A DNA stretch of 6,421 nucleotides, from NCBI GenBank assembly GCA_044349205.1, contig JBIKRJ010000140.1, forward strand, positions 1 to 6,421. Direction: 5' to 3'. Below are positions 1 through 6,210 of the stretch, one piece after another. The DNA comes from UBA9547 sp044349205. GTDB lineage: Bacteria > Bacteroidota > Bacteroidia > Cytophagales > UBA9547. The notes beneath the pieces are model-generated. The model did no database searches. It was given only the letters and a program-made list of their open reading frames with translations, and was not told the origin of the DNA. The number at the start of each line of letters is the position of its first letter. Position 1 is the first letter of the stretch. Made by a program: the position numbers and the translations under genes.

Positions 1-260
1 CGCCACCCAAAGTTATGTCGGGCGTGGTGCGCCTTACAAGAAACCAAAGACAAACACTGGGATGTAACGAAAAGTTATTTAAAACAATCGTCAAAACAGC
101 TTATCATAATCGCAGGAAAACATTGCGCAACAACTTGAAGAGCCTAAATTTGTCATCCGAATTTCTCTCGGGGCGTTTTTTTGATCGAAGAGCAGAAGAA
201 CTTACCGTCGATGAATTTATTGATTTGACAAACGACATAGAAAAAGAAAGGTCTTCTTAA
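1..260 (+). CDS. rsmA: 16S rRNA (adenine1518-N6/adenine1519-N6)-dimethyltransferase, C-terminal part only
   Basis: This is the 3' end of a gene that begins outside the window; 85 whole codons are visible, in the frame starting at base 3. The first visible residues, PPKV followed by a short stretch ending VVRL, match the conserved segment that closes the methyltransferase domain of RsmA/KsgA. The rest is the family's small helical C-terminal domain: a K-rich run reading RRKTLRNNLKSL, then the typical ending ELTVDEFIDLTNDI. RsmA dimethylates two adjacent adenines near the 3' end of 16S rRNA, a late step in small-subunit maturation in the cytoplasm. The SAM-binding motifs lie upstream and cannot be checked. 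mgtE follows after 15 bases, which suggests co-transcription. The ATG at base 15 is an internal methionine, not the start. Confidence 0.93.
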   Translation, partial: PPKVMSGVVRLTRNQRQTLGCNEKLFKTIVKTAYHNRRKTLRNNLKSLNLSSEFLSGRFFDRRAEELTVDEFIDLTNDIEKERSS

Positions 261-275
261 TCTTTCCAACAAACC

Positions 276-1631
276 ATGGCACAATTTGAACTATCAGTAG
301 AGTTTTTGGAGGAAGTTAGAACGGCTATTGATGCCAAAGACTCCGAAAAAATCAATTTGATGATGGACGAGTTGTATCCTGCCGACATTACTTCGGTGCT
401 GTATGAACTCGATACAAATGAGTGCAAATACCTTTTCGATATTTTGGACAAGGGGGTTTCCGCTCAAATATTGAGTTATATCGACGAAGATACACGAACT
501 AAATTCCTGAAAAATTTTGCCTCTAAAGAAATAGCCGAGCTTTTGGAATTTGTCGATTCCGACGATGCTGCCGATATTTTGAATGAGCAACCTTTGAGGA
601 TGCGCGACGAGGTGATAGGTTTTATCGCCAACAAAGAAAAAGCCCAAAACATACAGGATCTACTTCGTTATGAAGAAGATACCGCCGGTGCTTTGATGGC
701 CAAAGAGTTTGTGGTTGCAAGATTGAACTGGAATGTGAAGCACTGTATCGAAGAGATACGCAGCCAAACGGCCAATTTGGAAAAGTTATACACCGTGTAT
801 GTTATCGACGATACCGAGGCTTTGGTGGGGCATGTTTCTTTGAAAAAAATCATTTTGGCCAATGATTCCACAAAAGTAGCTGCTATTTGCGAGCAAGATG
901 TGCTGTATGTGGAAACTTGGATGAGCAGCGAAGAAGTGGCCGATATCATGCAGAAGTACGATTTAGACTCTATTCCAGTTGTGAACGTACAAAAAAAACT
1001 TGTTGGGATGATTACCATAGACGACGTGGTGGACATCATCAAGGCTCGTCAAGAAATAGACCGTCAAGCCATGGCCGGTATTACTGAAGACATTGAAGAA
1101 GACGACACCGTTTGGATGCTAACCAGGGCAAGGCTTCCATGGCTTTTTATAGGCATGTGCGGCGGACTTGCGGGGGCTTGGTTTATCGGATTATTTGAAA
1201 AAAACTTGGTGCTTATTCCTGCCATGGCATTCTTTATACCCCTTATCACGGCTACTGGGGGCAATGTAGGGGTGCAGTCTTCTTCCATAGTGGTGCAAAG
1301 CTTAGCTAATCGTACATTTTTTGCTCAAAATTTGATGTATAGATTGTTGAAAGTGTTGCTTGTTGGTTTGGTAAATGGTTTGGTGCTGTCGGCCTTGGTA
1401 TTTTTGGCCAATTGGAGTCTGGGGCAACCTTTACCATTGGCGGCCATTGTCTCGGTTGCTTTGCTTAGCGTAGTACTTTTGGCATCGGTTATGGGAACAA
1501 TTACGCCCTTAGTGCTCGATCATTTTGGCATCAACCCTGCCGTTGCCTCAGGGCCATTTATCACTACTACCAACGATTTACTTGGTTTGGCTGTCTATTT
1601 TTCGGTAGCTTCTTTGCTATATTCTATTTAA
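276..1631 (+). CDS. mgtE: Magnesium transporter MgtE
   Basis: This is a full-length 451-residue member of the MgtE family (about 450 residues is usual), an inner-membrane Mg2+-selective channel gated by cytoplasmic Mg2+. Domains in order are an acidic helical N domain (about 1-130), paired CBS domains (about 135-260; EDTAGALM at 134-141 and the second CBS strand-helix DSIPVVNV...VGMITIDDVVDII at 231-255), a connecting plug helix (about 262-283), and five predicted membrane helices (about 285-305, 311-330, 356-378, 386-410, 424-450). Pore hallmarks are present: GGNVGVQ at 328-334 and the segment NPAVASGPFITTTND at 420-434. D434 corresponds to the essential pore aspartate of the Thermus protein. 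In the family, the N and CBS domains bind Mg2+ and close the pore, so the sensor is built into the protein. No Mg2+ riboswitch fits in the 15-base gap after rsmA. The ATG at 276 follows an A-rich leader without a Shine-Dalgarno motif. Confidence 0.95.
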   Translation: MAQFELSVEFLEEVRTAIDAKDSEKINLMMDELYPADITSVLYELDTNECKYLFDILDKGVSAQILSYIDEDTRTKFLKNFASKEIAELLEFVDSDDAADILNEQPLRMRDEVIGFIANKEKAQNIQDLLRYEEDTAGALMAKEFVVARLNWNVKHCIEEIRSQTANLEKLYTVYVIDDTEALVGHVSLKKIILANDSTKVAAICEQDVLYVETWMSSEEVADIMQKYDLDSIPVVNVQKKLVGMITIDDVVDIIKARQEIDRQAMAGITEDIEEDDTVWMLTRARLPWLFIGMCGGLAGAWFIGLFEKNLVLIPAMAFFIPLITATGGNVGVQSSSIVVQSLANRTFFAQNLMYRLLKVLLVGLVNGLVLSALVFLANWSLGQPLPLAAIVSVALLSVVLLASVMGTITPLVLDHFGINPAVASGPFITTTNDLLGLAVYFSVASLLYSI

Positions 1632-1653
1632 TTTAGACATACGCTACTATAAA

Positions 1654-2595
1654 ATGCCCAAGTGCCTAATAATAGACGACATGCATCCTGCACTTTTTCC
1701 TTTTTTGGAAGAAGCGGGTTTGTCAATAGATTACCGCTCCGAAATGGAAAGCACTGAAATAGTGCAAATAGTGGGGGAGTACGAAGGCATTGTGGTGCGG
1801 GGAAAACTTAGGTTAGACAAGTCTTTTTTTGCGAAAGCCACCAAATTGAAGTTTGTCGCCAGGGCAGGCTCCGGTAAAGACAACATTGACGAAATAGAGG
1901 CCGATAGACTTGGAATTGAATTGTTGAATGCCCCAGAGGGCAATCGCGACGCCGTGGCCGAGCATGCGATTGGTATGTTACTAAATTTATTAAACAACAT
2001 AAATATAGCTGACCAAGAGGTACGAAGTGGGATTTGGAAACGTGAACCAAACAGGGGCAACGAACTGGGTTTTAAAAAAGTAGGTATTATTGGTTACGGA
2101 AATACCGGAAGGGCTATTTCTAAAAGGCTGGCTTCATTTGGTTGTGAAATATTAGCATACGATACAAATCCCGAGCAAGTTCCTGAAGTGGGTTCGCGAT
2201 TGGTCGATATGGAAACCATTTTTGCCGAAGCAGATATTTTGAGCCTACACATTCCCTTGAATGAACAAAACAAACATTTGGTGACTAAGGATTTTTTTGC
2301 CCGATTTGCTAAACCGATATGGTTTTTAAATACCGCAAGGGGCGAGCTAGTCAGGACTGAAGACCTAATTGCGGCATTGAAAACAGGAAAAGTATTGGGT
2401 GCAGGGCTTGATGTGTTGGAAAATGAAAAATTGGAGAAGTATTCGGAACAAGAAAAATCGCAATTAGCCGAGTTGGCCTCTTTTCCCCATGTAATTTTTT
2501 CGCCTCACATAGCCGGTTGGACTCATGAATCGTACCGAAAAATAAGCGAGGTATTGGGACAGAAAATCAAAAATTTTTACAAAAATCTGAAATAG
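1654..2595 (+). CDS. D-2-hydroxyacid dehydrogenase, phosphoglycerate dehydrogenase-like, no ACT domain
   Basis: This is an NAD-dependent D-isomer-specific 2-hydroxyacid dehydrogenase of 313 residues, cytoplasmic. The nucleotide-binding motif GYGNTG is at 147-152, and an acidic residue ending the next strand (D170) favours NAD over NADP. The catalytic triad can be placed by pattern: R229 in NTARG (226-230), E258 in the D-V-x-x-x-E block (253-258) and H285 in SPHIAG (283-288). The substrate-domain segment ARAGSGKDNID (69-79) resembles 3-phosphoglycerate dehydrogenases, but the regulatory ACT domain of SerA is absent and the chain ends at the final helix. The true substrate (3-phosphoglycerate, glycerate, hydroxypyruvate or another 2-oxoacid) therefore cannot be read from sequence. 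A loop of about 20 residues between E258 and the histidine strand is charged and longer than in SerA. It lies 22 bases after mgtE, probably in the same transcript, and has no serC next to it here. Confidence 0.9.
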   Translation: MPKCLIIDDMHPALFPFLEEAGLSIDYRSEMESTEIVQIVGEYEGIVVRGKLRLDKSFFAKATKLKFVARAGSGKDNIDEIEADRLGIELLNAPEGNRDAVAEHAIGMLLNLLNNINIADQEVRSGIWKREPNRGNELGFKKVGIIGYGNTGRAISKRLASFGCEILAYDTNPEQVPEVGSRLVDMETIFAEADILSLHIPLNEQNKHLVTKDFFARFAKPIWFLNTARGELVRTEDLIAALKTGKVLGAGLDVLENEKLEKYSEQEKSQLAELASFPHVIFSPHIAGWTHESYRKISEVLGQKIKNFYKNLK

Positions 2596-2605
2596 GGGAG
2601 TGAAA

Positions 2606-3937
2606 TCAAGCCAACAGTGTTTTGAGGGCTTTGTTTTTATCTTCAAAATGAAATTCGGCGAGGTTTTTTTCCATAGCAGCTCGAATTTTTTCAGTCATCA
2701 GATTCCCAATGCTGCCTTCGTGTGTATGATTTAGTTGCGAAGGAGCCGAAAAAGTACTTTCCTCTATCTCTTTTGCTACCTGTTTGTACGCATCCCTGAA
2801 TGGAGTGCCGGCCAAAACCAGTTCATTTACACGTTCTACACTGAAGAGATGCTGATATTTAGGGTCTTGTAGCAAGTTTTCTTTCATTTCCATGTGCTGC
2901 ATCATGTACGAAGTCATGTGCAGGCAACTTTCCAATTGTTGGAAAACGGGTATAAAAGACTCTTTGATTTGCTGCAAATCGCGATGATAGCCTGAGGGTA
3001 GGTTATTAGTAATCTGCAATATTTGTTGTGGTAAAGATTTTATTTGATTGCAGCGCGCCCGAATCAACTCAAACACATCGGGGTTTTTTTTATGAGGCAT
3101 GATGCTGGACCCAGTCGTCAAATGGCTTGGAAATGAGAGAAAACCAAAATTTTGGTTCATATACAAGCATACGTCCATAGCCAAACGGCCAATGGTATTG
3201 GCAATACAGCTCAATGCGTTAGCCACTATATATTCAGTTTTGCCGCGCCCCATTTGGGCATAGACCACATTGTAGTTCAAGTCTTCAAAGCCCAACAATC
3301 GGGTAGTTAAAGTGCGGTTCAATGGAAAAGAAGAGCCATAACCCGCCGCCGATCCCAAAGGATTTTTGTTCGAAACACGATAGGCTGCCTGCAATACTAG
3401 CATATCATCTGAAAGACTTTCGGCATACGCTCCAAGCCAAAGACCGAATGAGGAGGGCATGGCTAACTGCAAGTGGGTATAGCCTGGAAGCAAATGGTTT
3501 TTGTATCGCTCGCTTAGCTCGGTCAGCAAGTCAAACAATCCTTTAGCCGAGTGGGCAATTTGCTCTATGGCATCCCGCATAAACAGTTTCAAGTCCAACA
3601 ACACTTGGTCGTTGCGTGACCTTCCACTATGTATTTTTTTTCCTACATCGCCCAGTTTTCTTGTCAACATCAGCTCTATTTGGGAATGTACATCTTCCAC
3701 ACCTTCATCTATGGCGAAATTCCCTTTTTTGATTTCAGAATAGATCTCTTTGAGCTCCACAAGCAAAGTCTCCATTTCTGCTTTTTCCAGTAAGCCTACA
3801 CTTTCCAACATTATGATGTGTGCCATTGAACCCAACACATCGTGTTCGGCCAAGAACATATCCATTTCACGGTCTAGCCCAATCGTGAAACTTTCAATGC
3901 CCTTGTCGGTGTCGTTGTTCTTTTGCCAGAGTTTCAT
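2606..3937 (-). CDS. argH: Argininosuccinate lyase
   Basis: This enzyme catalyses the last step of arginine biosynthesis, splitting argininosuccinate into arginine and fumarate; it is cytoplasmic and homotetrameric in the fumarase/aspartase superfamily. The protein has 443 residues, slightly shorter than the usual 455-470. All three superfamily blocks are present: SGRSRNDQ (104-111), GYTHLQ (152-157, with T154 and H155 equivalent to the active-site Thr-His pair), and the signature loop GSSIMPHKKNP (276-286), where S277 is the likely catalytic serine by comparison with delta-crystallin/ASL, along with K283 and N285. The N terminus MKLWQK is typical of the family, which supports the ATG at 3935-3937. 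It is the last gene of the minus-strand run, 44 bases after the 74-residue orphan, and converges on the dehydrogenase gene. No other arginine gene is visible, so it is not in a classical arg cluster here. Confidence 0.96.
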   Translation of the reverse strand: MKLWQKNNDTDKGIESFTIGLDREMDMFLAEHDVLGSMAHIIMLESVGLLEKAEMETLLVELKEIYSEIKKGNFAIDEGVEDVHSQIELMLTRKLGDVGKKIHSGRSRNDQVLLDLKLFMRDAIEQIAHSAKGLFDLLTELSERYKNHLLPGYTHLQLAMPSSFGLWLGAYAESLSDDMLVLQAAYRVSNKNPLGSAAGYGSSFPLNRTLTTRLLGFEDLNYNVVYAQMGRGKTEYIVANALSCIANTIGRLAMDVCLYMNQNFGFLSFPSHLTTGSSIMPHKKNPDVFELIRARCNQIKSLPQQILQITNNLPSGYHRDLQQIKESFIPVFQQLESCLHMTSYMMQHMEMKENLLQDPKYQHLFSVERVNELVLAGTPFRDAYKQVAKEIEESTFSAPSQLNHTHEGSIGNLMTEKIRAAMEKNLAEFHFEDKNKALKTLLA

Positions 3938-3953
3938 AAAAAGCAGTTGGATG

Positions 3954-3986
3954 AAAAGTGTAGCTTGTTAAAAAAAACAGTTCAAA
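3954..3986 (-). promoter_or_regulatory. Weak candidate promoter before argH
   Basis: On the minus strand a TTTG (bases 3983-3986, overlapping the end of the orphan gene) is followed by 20 bases that include a run of eight T's, then TACACTTTT. The spacing and the TTTG fit a Bacteroidetes -33/-7 pair, but the downstream box departs from TAnnTTTG at two positions. If used, it would start the argH transcript about 10 bases before its ATG and let arginine synthesis be expressed apart from the upstream membrane and lipid genes. The T run alone could also act as a weak pause site. I rate it as suggestive only. Confidence 0.22.
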
Positions 3987-4206
3987 TAGCGTCGTTCAGC
4001 AAATCGGTCGAAACAGGTTTAATTAGTTCTGACAATGATTTTTTATTTAAAGCGGTTTTTTCTTTATGAATTTCGGAAGTCGTTTCGCCTTTCAGTTTTT
4101 GCATAATTTTGATGCGTTCTTCCAATTTTCCCTGCGAGGGGTCTAGGCGTTTTTCCTCTTCTTCAGTTAGTGTTTTAAGGGTTGCCAATTTTTGAATATT
4201 CGTCAT
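3982..4206 (-). CDS. Small charged hypothetical protein (74 residues)
   Basis: I do not recognise this protein. It is 74 residues, without signal peptide or membrane segment, rich in Lys and Glu. Residues about 14-40 (TEEEEKRLDPSQ through the KIMQKLK stretch) should be largely helical and might form a coiled coil. A polar linker follows, then a second short helix about 56-72 (SLSELIKPVSTDLLNDAI). The case for a real gene is positional: its ATG begins one base after the TAA of the lipid synthase gene (TAA-C-ATG read on the minus strand), which is typical of translational coupling, and it fills the gap to argH with little waste. It could be a small partner of the synthase or an unrelated lineage-specific peptide; nothing in the sequence decides this. 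No overlapping frame looks more plausible. Confidence 0.65.
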   Translation of the reverse strand: MTNIQKLATLKTLTEEEEKRLDPSQGKLEERIKIMQKLKGETTSEIHKEKTALNKKSLSELIKPVSTDLLNDAI

Positions 4207-4207
4207 G

Positions 4208-4972
4208 TTAGTTATAGTTATTTTCTTTTTCTGTTTTGTTGAATTCTTTAATACGATCCGATACCTCTATGAGCAATGAGGAGTGTTTTTCAATAGCATT
4301 TCCTATTACCACCACATCGGCGCCGGCCGAAAGCGCATCTATCGCTTTGCCAGCCGAATCTATGCCGCCACCCACTATCAGGGGGCAATCTACAGCTTTT
4401 CTCACATAGGCGATGGTTTTGCGGTCTATTGGCCTTTGGGCACCGCTTCCGCTGTCTAAAAAAATACTTTTCATTCCCAACATTTCGCCCGCCATGGCCG
4501 TGCATGCCGCAATAGAGGGTTTGTCGTGCGGAATGGGTATGGTATTGCTAATGTAAGAAACAGAAGTGGAATGTCCACAATCGATTAGTATGTACCCTGT
4601 TGAAATGACTTCCAAATTACTTCTCTTGATGATAGGCGCCGAAATCACATGCTGACCAATAAGTAATTCGGGGTTGCGGCCCGATATAAGCGAAAGGAAA
4701 AGCAGCGCGTCAGCATTGGAATCTACGTGCAAGGTGCTACCAGGAAATATAAGCACTGGTATGTCGCAATGGTCTTTTATAGTTTTGATAACCAAGCCCA
4801 TGTTATTGGTCGTAATCAAACTGCCGCCTACAAAAAAGTAGTCGACCACACATTCATTGGCCATGTTTACCAATTTTCGGCATTGCTCGGCATCGGTTTT
4901 GTCGGGGTCGATTAAAACGGCCAAGGCTTTTTGCCTTTTCAGTCTTTTTTCAATAATAGACTCGTAAACCAA
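4208..4972 (-). CDS. Geranylgeranylglyceryl phosphate synthase family protein (group II, PcrB-like)
   Basis: This is a TIM-barrel prenyltransferase of 254 residues. The family joins a polyprenyl diphosphate, geranylgeranyl diphosphate in characterised group II members, to sn-glycerol 1-phosphate by an ether bond, the first committed step of archaeal-type lipids. Visible motifs are LIDPDKTD (20-27), with the Asp near the N-terminal Mg2+/diphosphate site; VGGS (48-51); FPGS (76-79); SGRNPELLIG (97-106); LDSGSGA (172-178); and the glycerol-phosphate-binding loops VGGGI (200-204) and VVIGNAIE (221-228). The start is a TTG at 4970-4972, one base after the upstream TAA (TAA-A-TTG). It is accepted because the family begins within a few residues of the VYESI segment and no ATG lies in the first 36 codons. 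Family membership is secure. Whether the cell makes ether lipid with it, and which prenyl length it uses, is inference. Coupled both upstream and downstream. Confidence 0.92.
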   Translation of the reverse strand: MVYESIIEKRLKRQKALAVLIDPDKTDAEQCRKLVNMANECVVDYFFVGGSLITTNNMGLVIKTIKDHCDIPVLIFPGSTLHVDSNADALLFLSLISGRNPELLIGQHVISAPIIKRSNLEVISTGYILIDCGHSTSVSYISNTIPIPHDKPSIAACTAMAGEMLGMKSIFLDSGSGAQRPIDRKTIAYVRKAVDCPLIVGGGIDSAGKAIDALSAGADVVVIGNAIEKHSSLLIEVSDRIKEFNKTEKENNYN

Positions 4973-4973
4973 T

Positions 4974-5378
4974 TTATTCTTCTTTAGTTTTCTCTTTTTC
5001 GAAGCTTTCTATGAAATCTTGCAGTTTCTTTTTGGCGATTGAAACCAAAAACAATGCGATACTACTTTTAATCTGTTTCACTATGGCAGAGTCTTCCTCG
5101 TTTTTTACCACATGAACTACCGGCTGGGCAGGGCTAGGTTGATAGTTTTGAGGAGGAACCTGCACCGTTTTTTCTTCTGAAGAGGTAAGAAGCCTCAAAA
5201 CAAGGTAGGTGGCCAATAGACTTCCCCCTATGATTAGGGCGTTTTTACCGTTTTCTTCCACATATTCCTTTATCTTTTGAATATTCTCTTCAATATCGTT
5301 TTCCAAAGAGGCCGACTTTTTTACCAATTTGGCTTTTTCGTCGTCGTAATCAAATGCTATCCGATTCTTCGTCTCCAT
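4974..5378 (-). CDS. Single-pass membrane protein, YtxH/YqjD-like, function unknown
   Basis: This is a 134-residue protein from the ATG at 5376-5378. The frame is open further to a GTG at 5450, but that longer start lies deep inside the upstream gene, while the ATG has an A-rich leader and gives only a 29-base overlap. The layout is a charged N-terminal part (about 1-45, acid-base mixed, probably helical, EKAKLVKKSASLENDI-type), one hydrophobic helix (about 46-64, ALIIGGSLLATYLVLRLL), a proline/glutamine-rich linker (about 73-88) and an amphipathic C-terminal helix (about 100-133) ending in a Lys/Glu tail. This resembles the small YtxH- or YqjD/ElaB-type membrane-anchored proteins, but the match is by layout rather than a diagnostic motif. 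It is encoded between the holin-like gene and the lipid synthase, with one base to the latter's start, so the three products are probably made together. Confidence 0.75.
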   Translation of the reverse strand: METKNRIAFDYDDEKAKLVKKSASLENDIEENIQKIKEYVEENGKNALIIGGSLLATYLVLRLLTSSEEKTVQVPPQNYQPSPAQPVVHVVKNEEDSAIVKQIKSSIALFLVSIAKKKLQDFIESFEKEKTKEE

Positions 5379-5715
5379 TTTGTTCTGTTTTAATAGTGGA
5401 AATAATTTTGTTTTTGATACTGTCCGTGACCAACTGCCTTGCTTTTTCACGTGTCAAAAGTAGAATTAAAACGAAACATACTCCCGACATGGTCAGATAT
5501 CCCAAAAATGGGTTTCCTGTTTTTGAATTTATTATTTGTATGAGCAACGCGATAAGCACACCAAAACCTGTGAGGGTAATGCCCATCAGCAAGAAAAGAT
5601 ATAGCATATTGGAAAAGATTTCATACACACGCTCTTCTATACCCAATTGATAAAGTTTCAGTTTGGTATCGATGTAGTCGCTTATTTTGTCTTTTATTCC
5701 TGAAAAAAACTGCAT
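5350..5715 (-). CDS. Holin-like small membrane protein (Phage_holin_3_6/YqjE-like)
   Basis: This is 121 residues from the ATG at 5713-5715. The reading frame is open to an ATG at 5776-5778, but those extra 21 residues coincide with a hairpin and a TAACTTTG promoter-like element, so the transcript probably begins downstream of that ATG. Layout: an amphipathic N-terminal helix (about 1-32, FFSGIKDKISDYIDTKLKLY with an EER near 27-29), two membrane helices (about 34-61 and 70-88) separated by a short polar loop (NSKTGNP), and a Lys-rich helix ending in an acidic tail (EESDSI). This fits the broad chromosomal 'phage holin family' of Bacteroidetes and YqjE-like proteins. The name does not imply lysis: no endolysin or phage gene is nearby, and I infer a housekeeping or envelope-stress role. 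It overlaps the next gene by 29 bases. Confidence 0.78.
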   Translation of the reverse strand: MQFFSGIKDKISDYIDTKLKLYQLGIEERVYEIFSNMLYLFLLMGITLTGFGVLIALLIQIINSKTGNPFLGYLTMSGVCFVLILLLTREKARQLVTDSIKNKIISTIKTEQNGDEESDSI

Positions 5716-5736
5716 CTGTAGCGTTCTCGGTAAAAT

Positions 5737-5744
5737 CAAAGTTA
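5737..5744 (-). promoter_or_regulatory. Candidate Bacteroidetes-type -7 promoter element
   Basis: Read on the minus strand, the bases are TAACTTTG, an exact match to the TAnnTTTG -7 consensus used by the Bacteroidetes housekeeping sigma factor. Transcription would start near 5730, about 15 bases before the ATG at 5715. No perfect TTTG -33 box is present at the usual distance; only T-rich sequence (TTTTC) lies about 17-22 bases upstream. It would drive the holin-like gene and the genes after it. An 8-base match with four fixed T's in AT-rich DNA can arise by chance; the location right after a terminator-like hairpin raises the odds. Confidence 0.45.
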
Positions 5745-5760
5745 TGTGAAATTTCAGAAA

Positions 5761-5783
5761 AGAAAATGAAAAATTCATTTTCT
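5761..5783 (-). terminator. Hairpin with 10-bp perfect arms after the DUF2721 gene
   Basis: The arms AGAAAATGAA and TTCATTTTCT pair perfectly around a 3-base loop. On the minus strand the hairpin begins 5 bases after the stop codon of the DUF2721 gene and is followed by TTTCTGAAAT, so the RNA 3' side is U-rich. That order (stop, stem, U-rich) is what a terminator for the ppnP-DUF2721 unit would look like. The weakness is that each arm has only two G/C pairs, so the stem is much less stable than a standard intrinsic terminator; it may be leaky or simply structural. Confidence 0.4.
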
Positions 5784-5788
5784 ATCGC

Positions 5789-6181
5789 TTACAAACTCAA
5801 GTCCCTAAGTTGAATGAACAAGGCTTTATTTGACAGGTAAACTTCGTAGGCACAAATGGCCAACGAACCAAGCATGGTGGCCAAACTAAGACCAAACATA
5901 ATATGGCTTATACTGCCAAGTCCGTAATAAATAAGGAACATGCTAAAAGCCGCAAAGAATGTACTGGCAATGCCCATTAATTGCATGTTTCTAATTAGTA
6001 GAATTCTGGTTTTCAGTATTTTAATCTGTTCTATAATGCTAGGCGAAGATTCGGTTTTGTATTGTGTATGCAAAATTCTGATGCGGTTACTAATGGCCAT
6101 ATAGCGGTTGGTGTAGGCAAGCAGCAATAGCGAAATGGTGGGAAATAAAAGGGCAGGTGTAGTCAAGCTCAGCGCATCCAT
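5789..6181 (-). CDS. DUF2721 family integral membrane protein
   Basis: This is 130 residues from the ATG at 6179-6181. The open frame extends to a TTG at 6229, but that start would overlap the end of ppnP, whereas the family begins just before the LTTPALLFPTISLLLLAYTNR segment seen here at residues 6-26. Conserved family features are that first helix ending in AYTNR, the following basic stretch (SNRIRILH, 31-38), and a second helix entered through RILLIRNMQLMG (59-70). Three membrane helices are predicted (about 6-24, 66-86, 92-113), with a polar cytoplasmic-type loop about 39-58 between the first two. The function of DUF2721 is unknown; nothing here suggests a catalytic site. It starts 29 bases after the ppnP stop codon and probably shares its transcript. 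Confidence 0.85.
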   Translation of the reverse strand: MDALSLTTPALLFPTISLLLLAYTNRYMAISNRIRILHTQYKTESSPSIIEQIKILKTRILLIRNMQLMGIASTFFAAFSMFLIYYGLGSISHIMFGLSLATMLGSLAICAYEVYLSNKALFIQLRDLSL

Positions 6182-6210
6182 TTCAGTAGTTTTTGATACA
6201 CAAGCAATCC

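Noticed and set aside
261..275. Mg2+-responsive leader (riboswitch) upstream of mgtE.
   Set aside because: Only 15 bases separate rsmA from mgtE, far too little for a known Mg2+ riboswitch, and no attenuator hairpin is visible.
3080..3095. Run of eight A's (minus strand) in the argH catalytic loop, containing an A-AAA-AAC slippery heptamer in the right phase for -1 frameshifting.
   Set aside because: It encodes the conserved His-Lys-Lys-Asn of the signature loop in a full-length intact gene. No downstream structure or useful -1 product is apparent, so this is codon choice.
2606..3937. Open frames on the plus strand opposite argH (for example near 3322-3546, 3501-3743 and 3750-3971).
   Set aside because: They are antisense shadows of a strongly conserved gene, Ser-rich and low-complexity, with no family resemblance.
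5379..5450. N-terminal extension of the YtxH-like protein to a GTG start.
   Set aside because: It would lie entirely inside the holin-like gene, lacks membrane-protein character or family resemblance, and a good ATG follows at 5378.
4974..5715. Possible phage lysis cassette or prophage remnant suggested by the holin-like name.
   Set aside because: There is no endolysin, structural phage gene, integrase or attachment-site repeat; the neighbours are all housekeeping genes.
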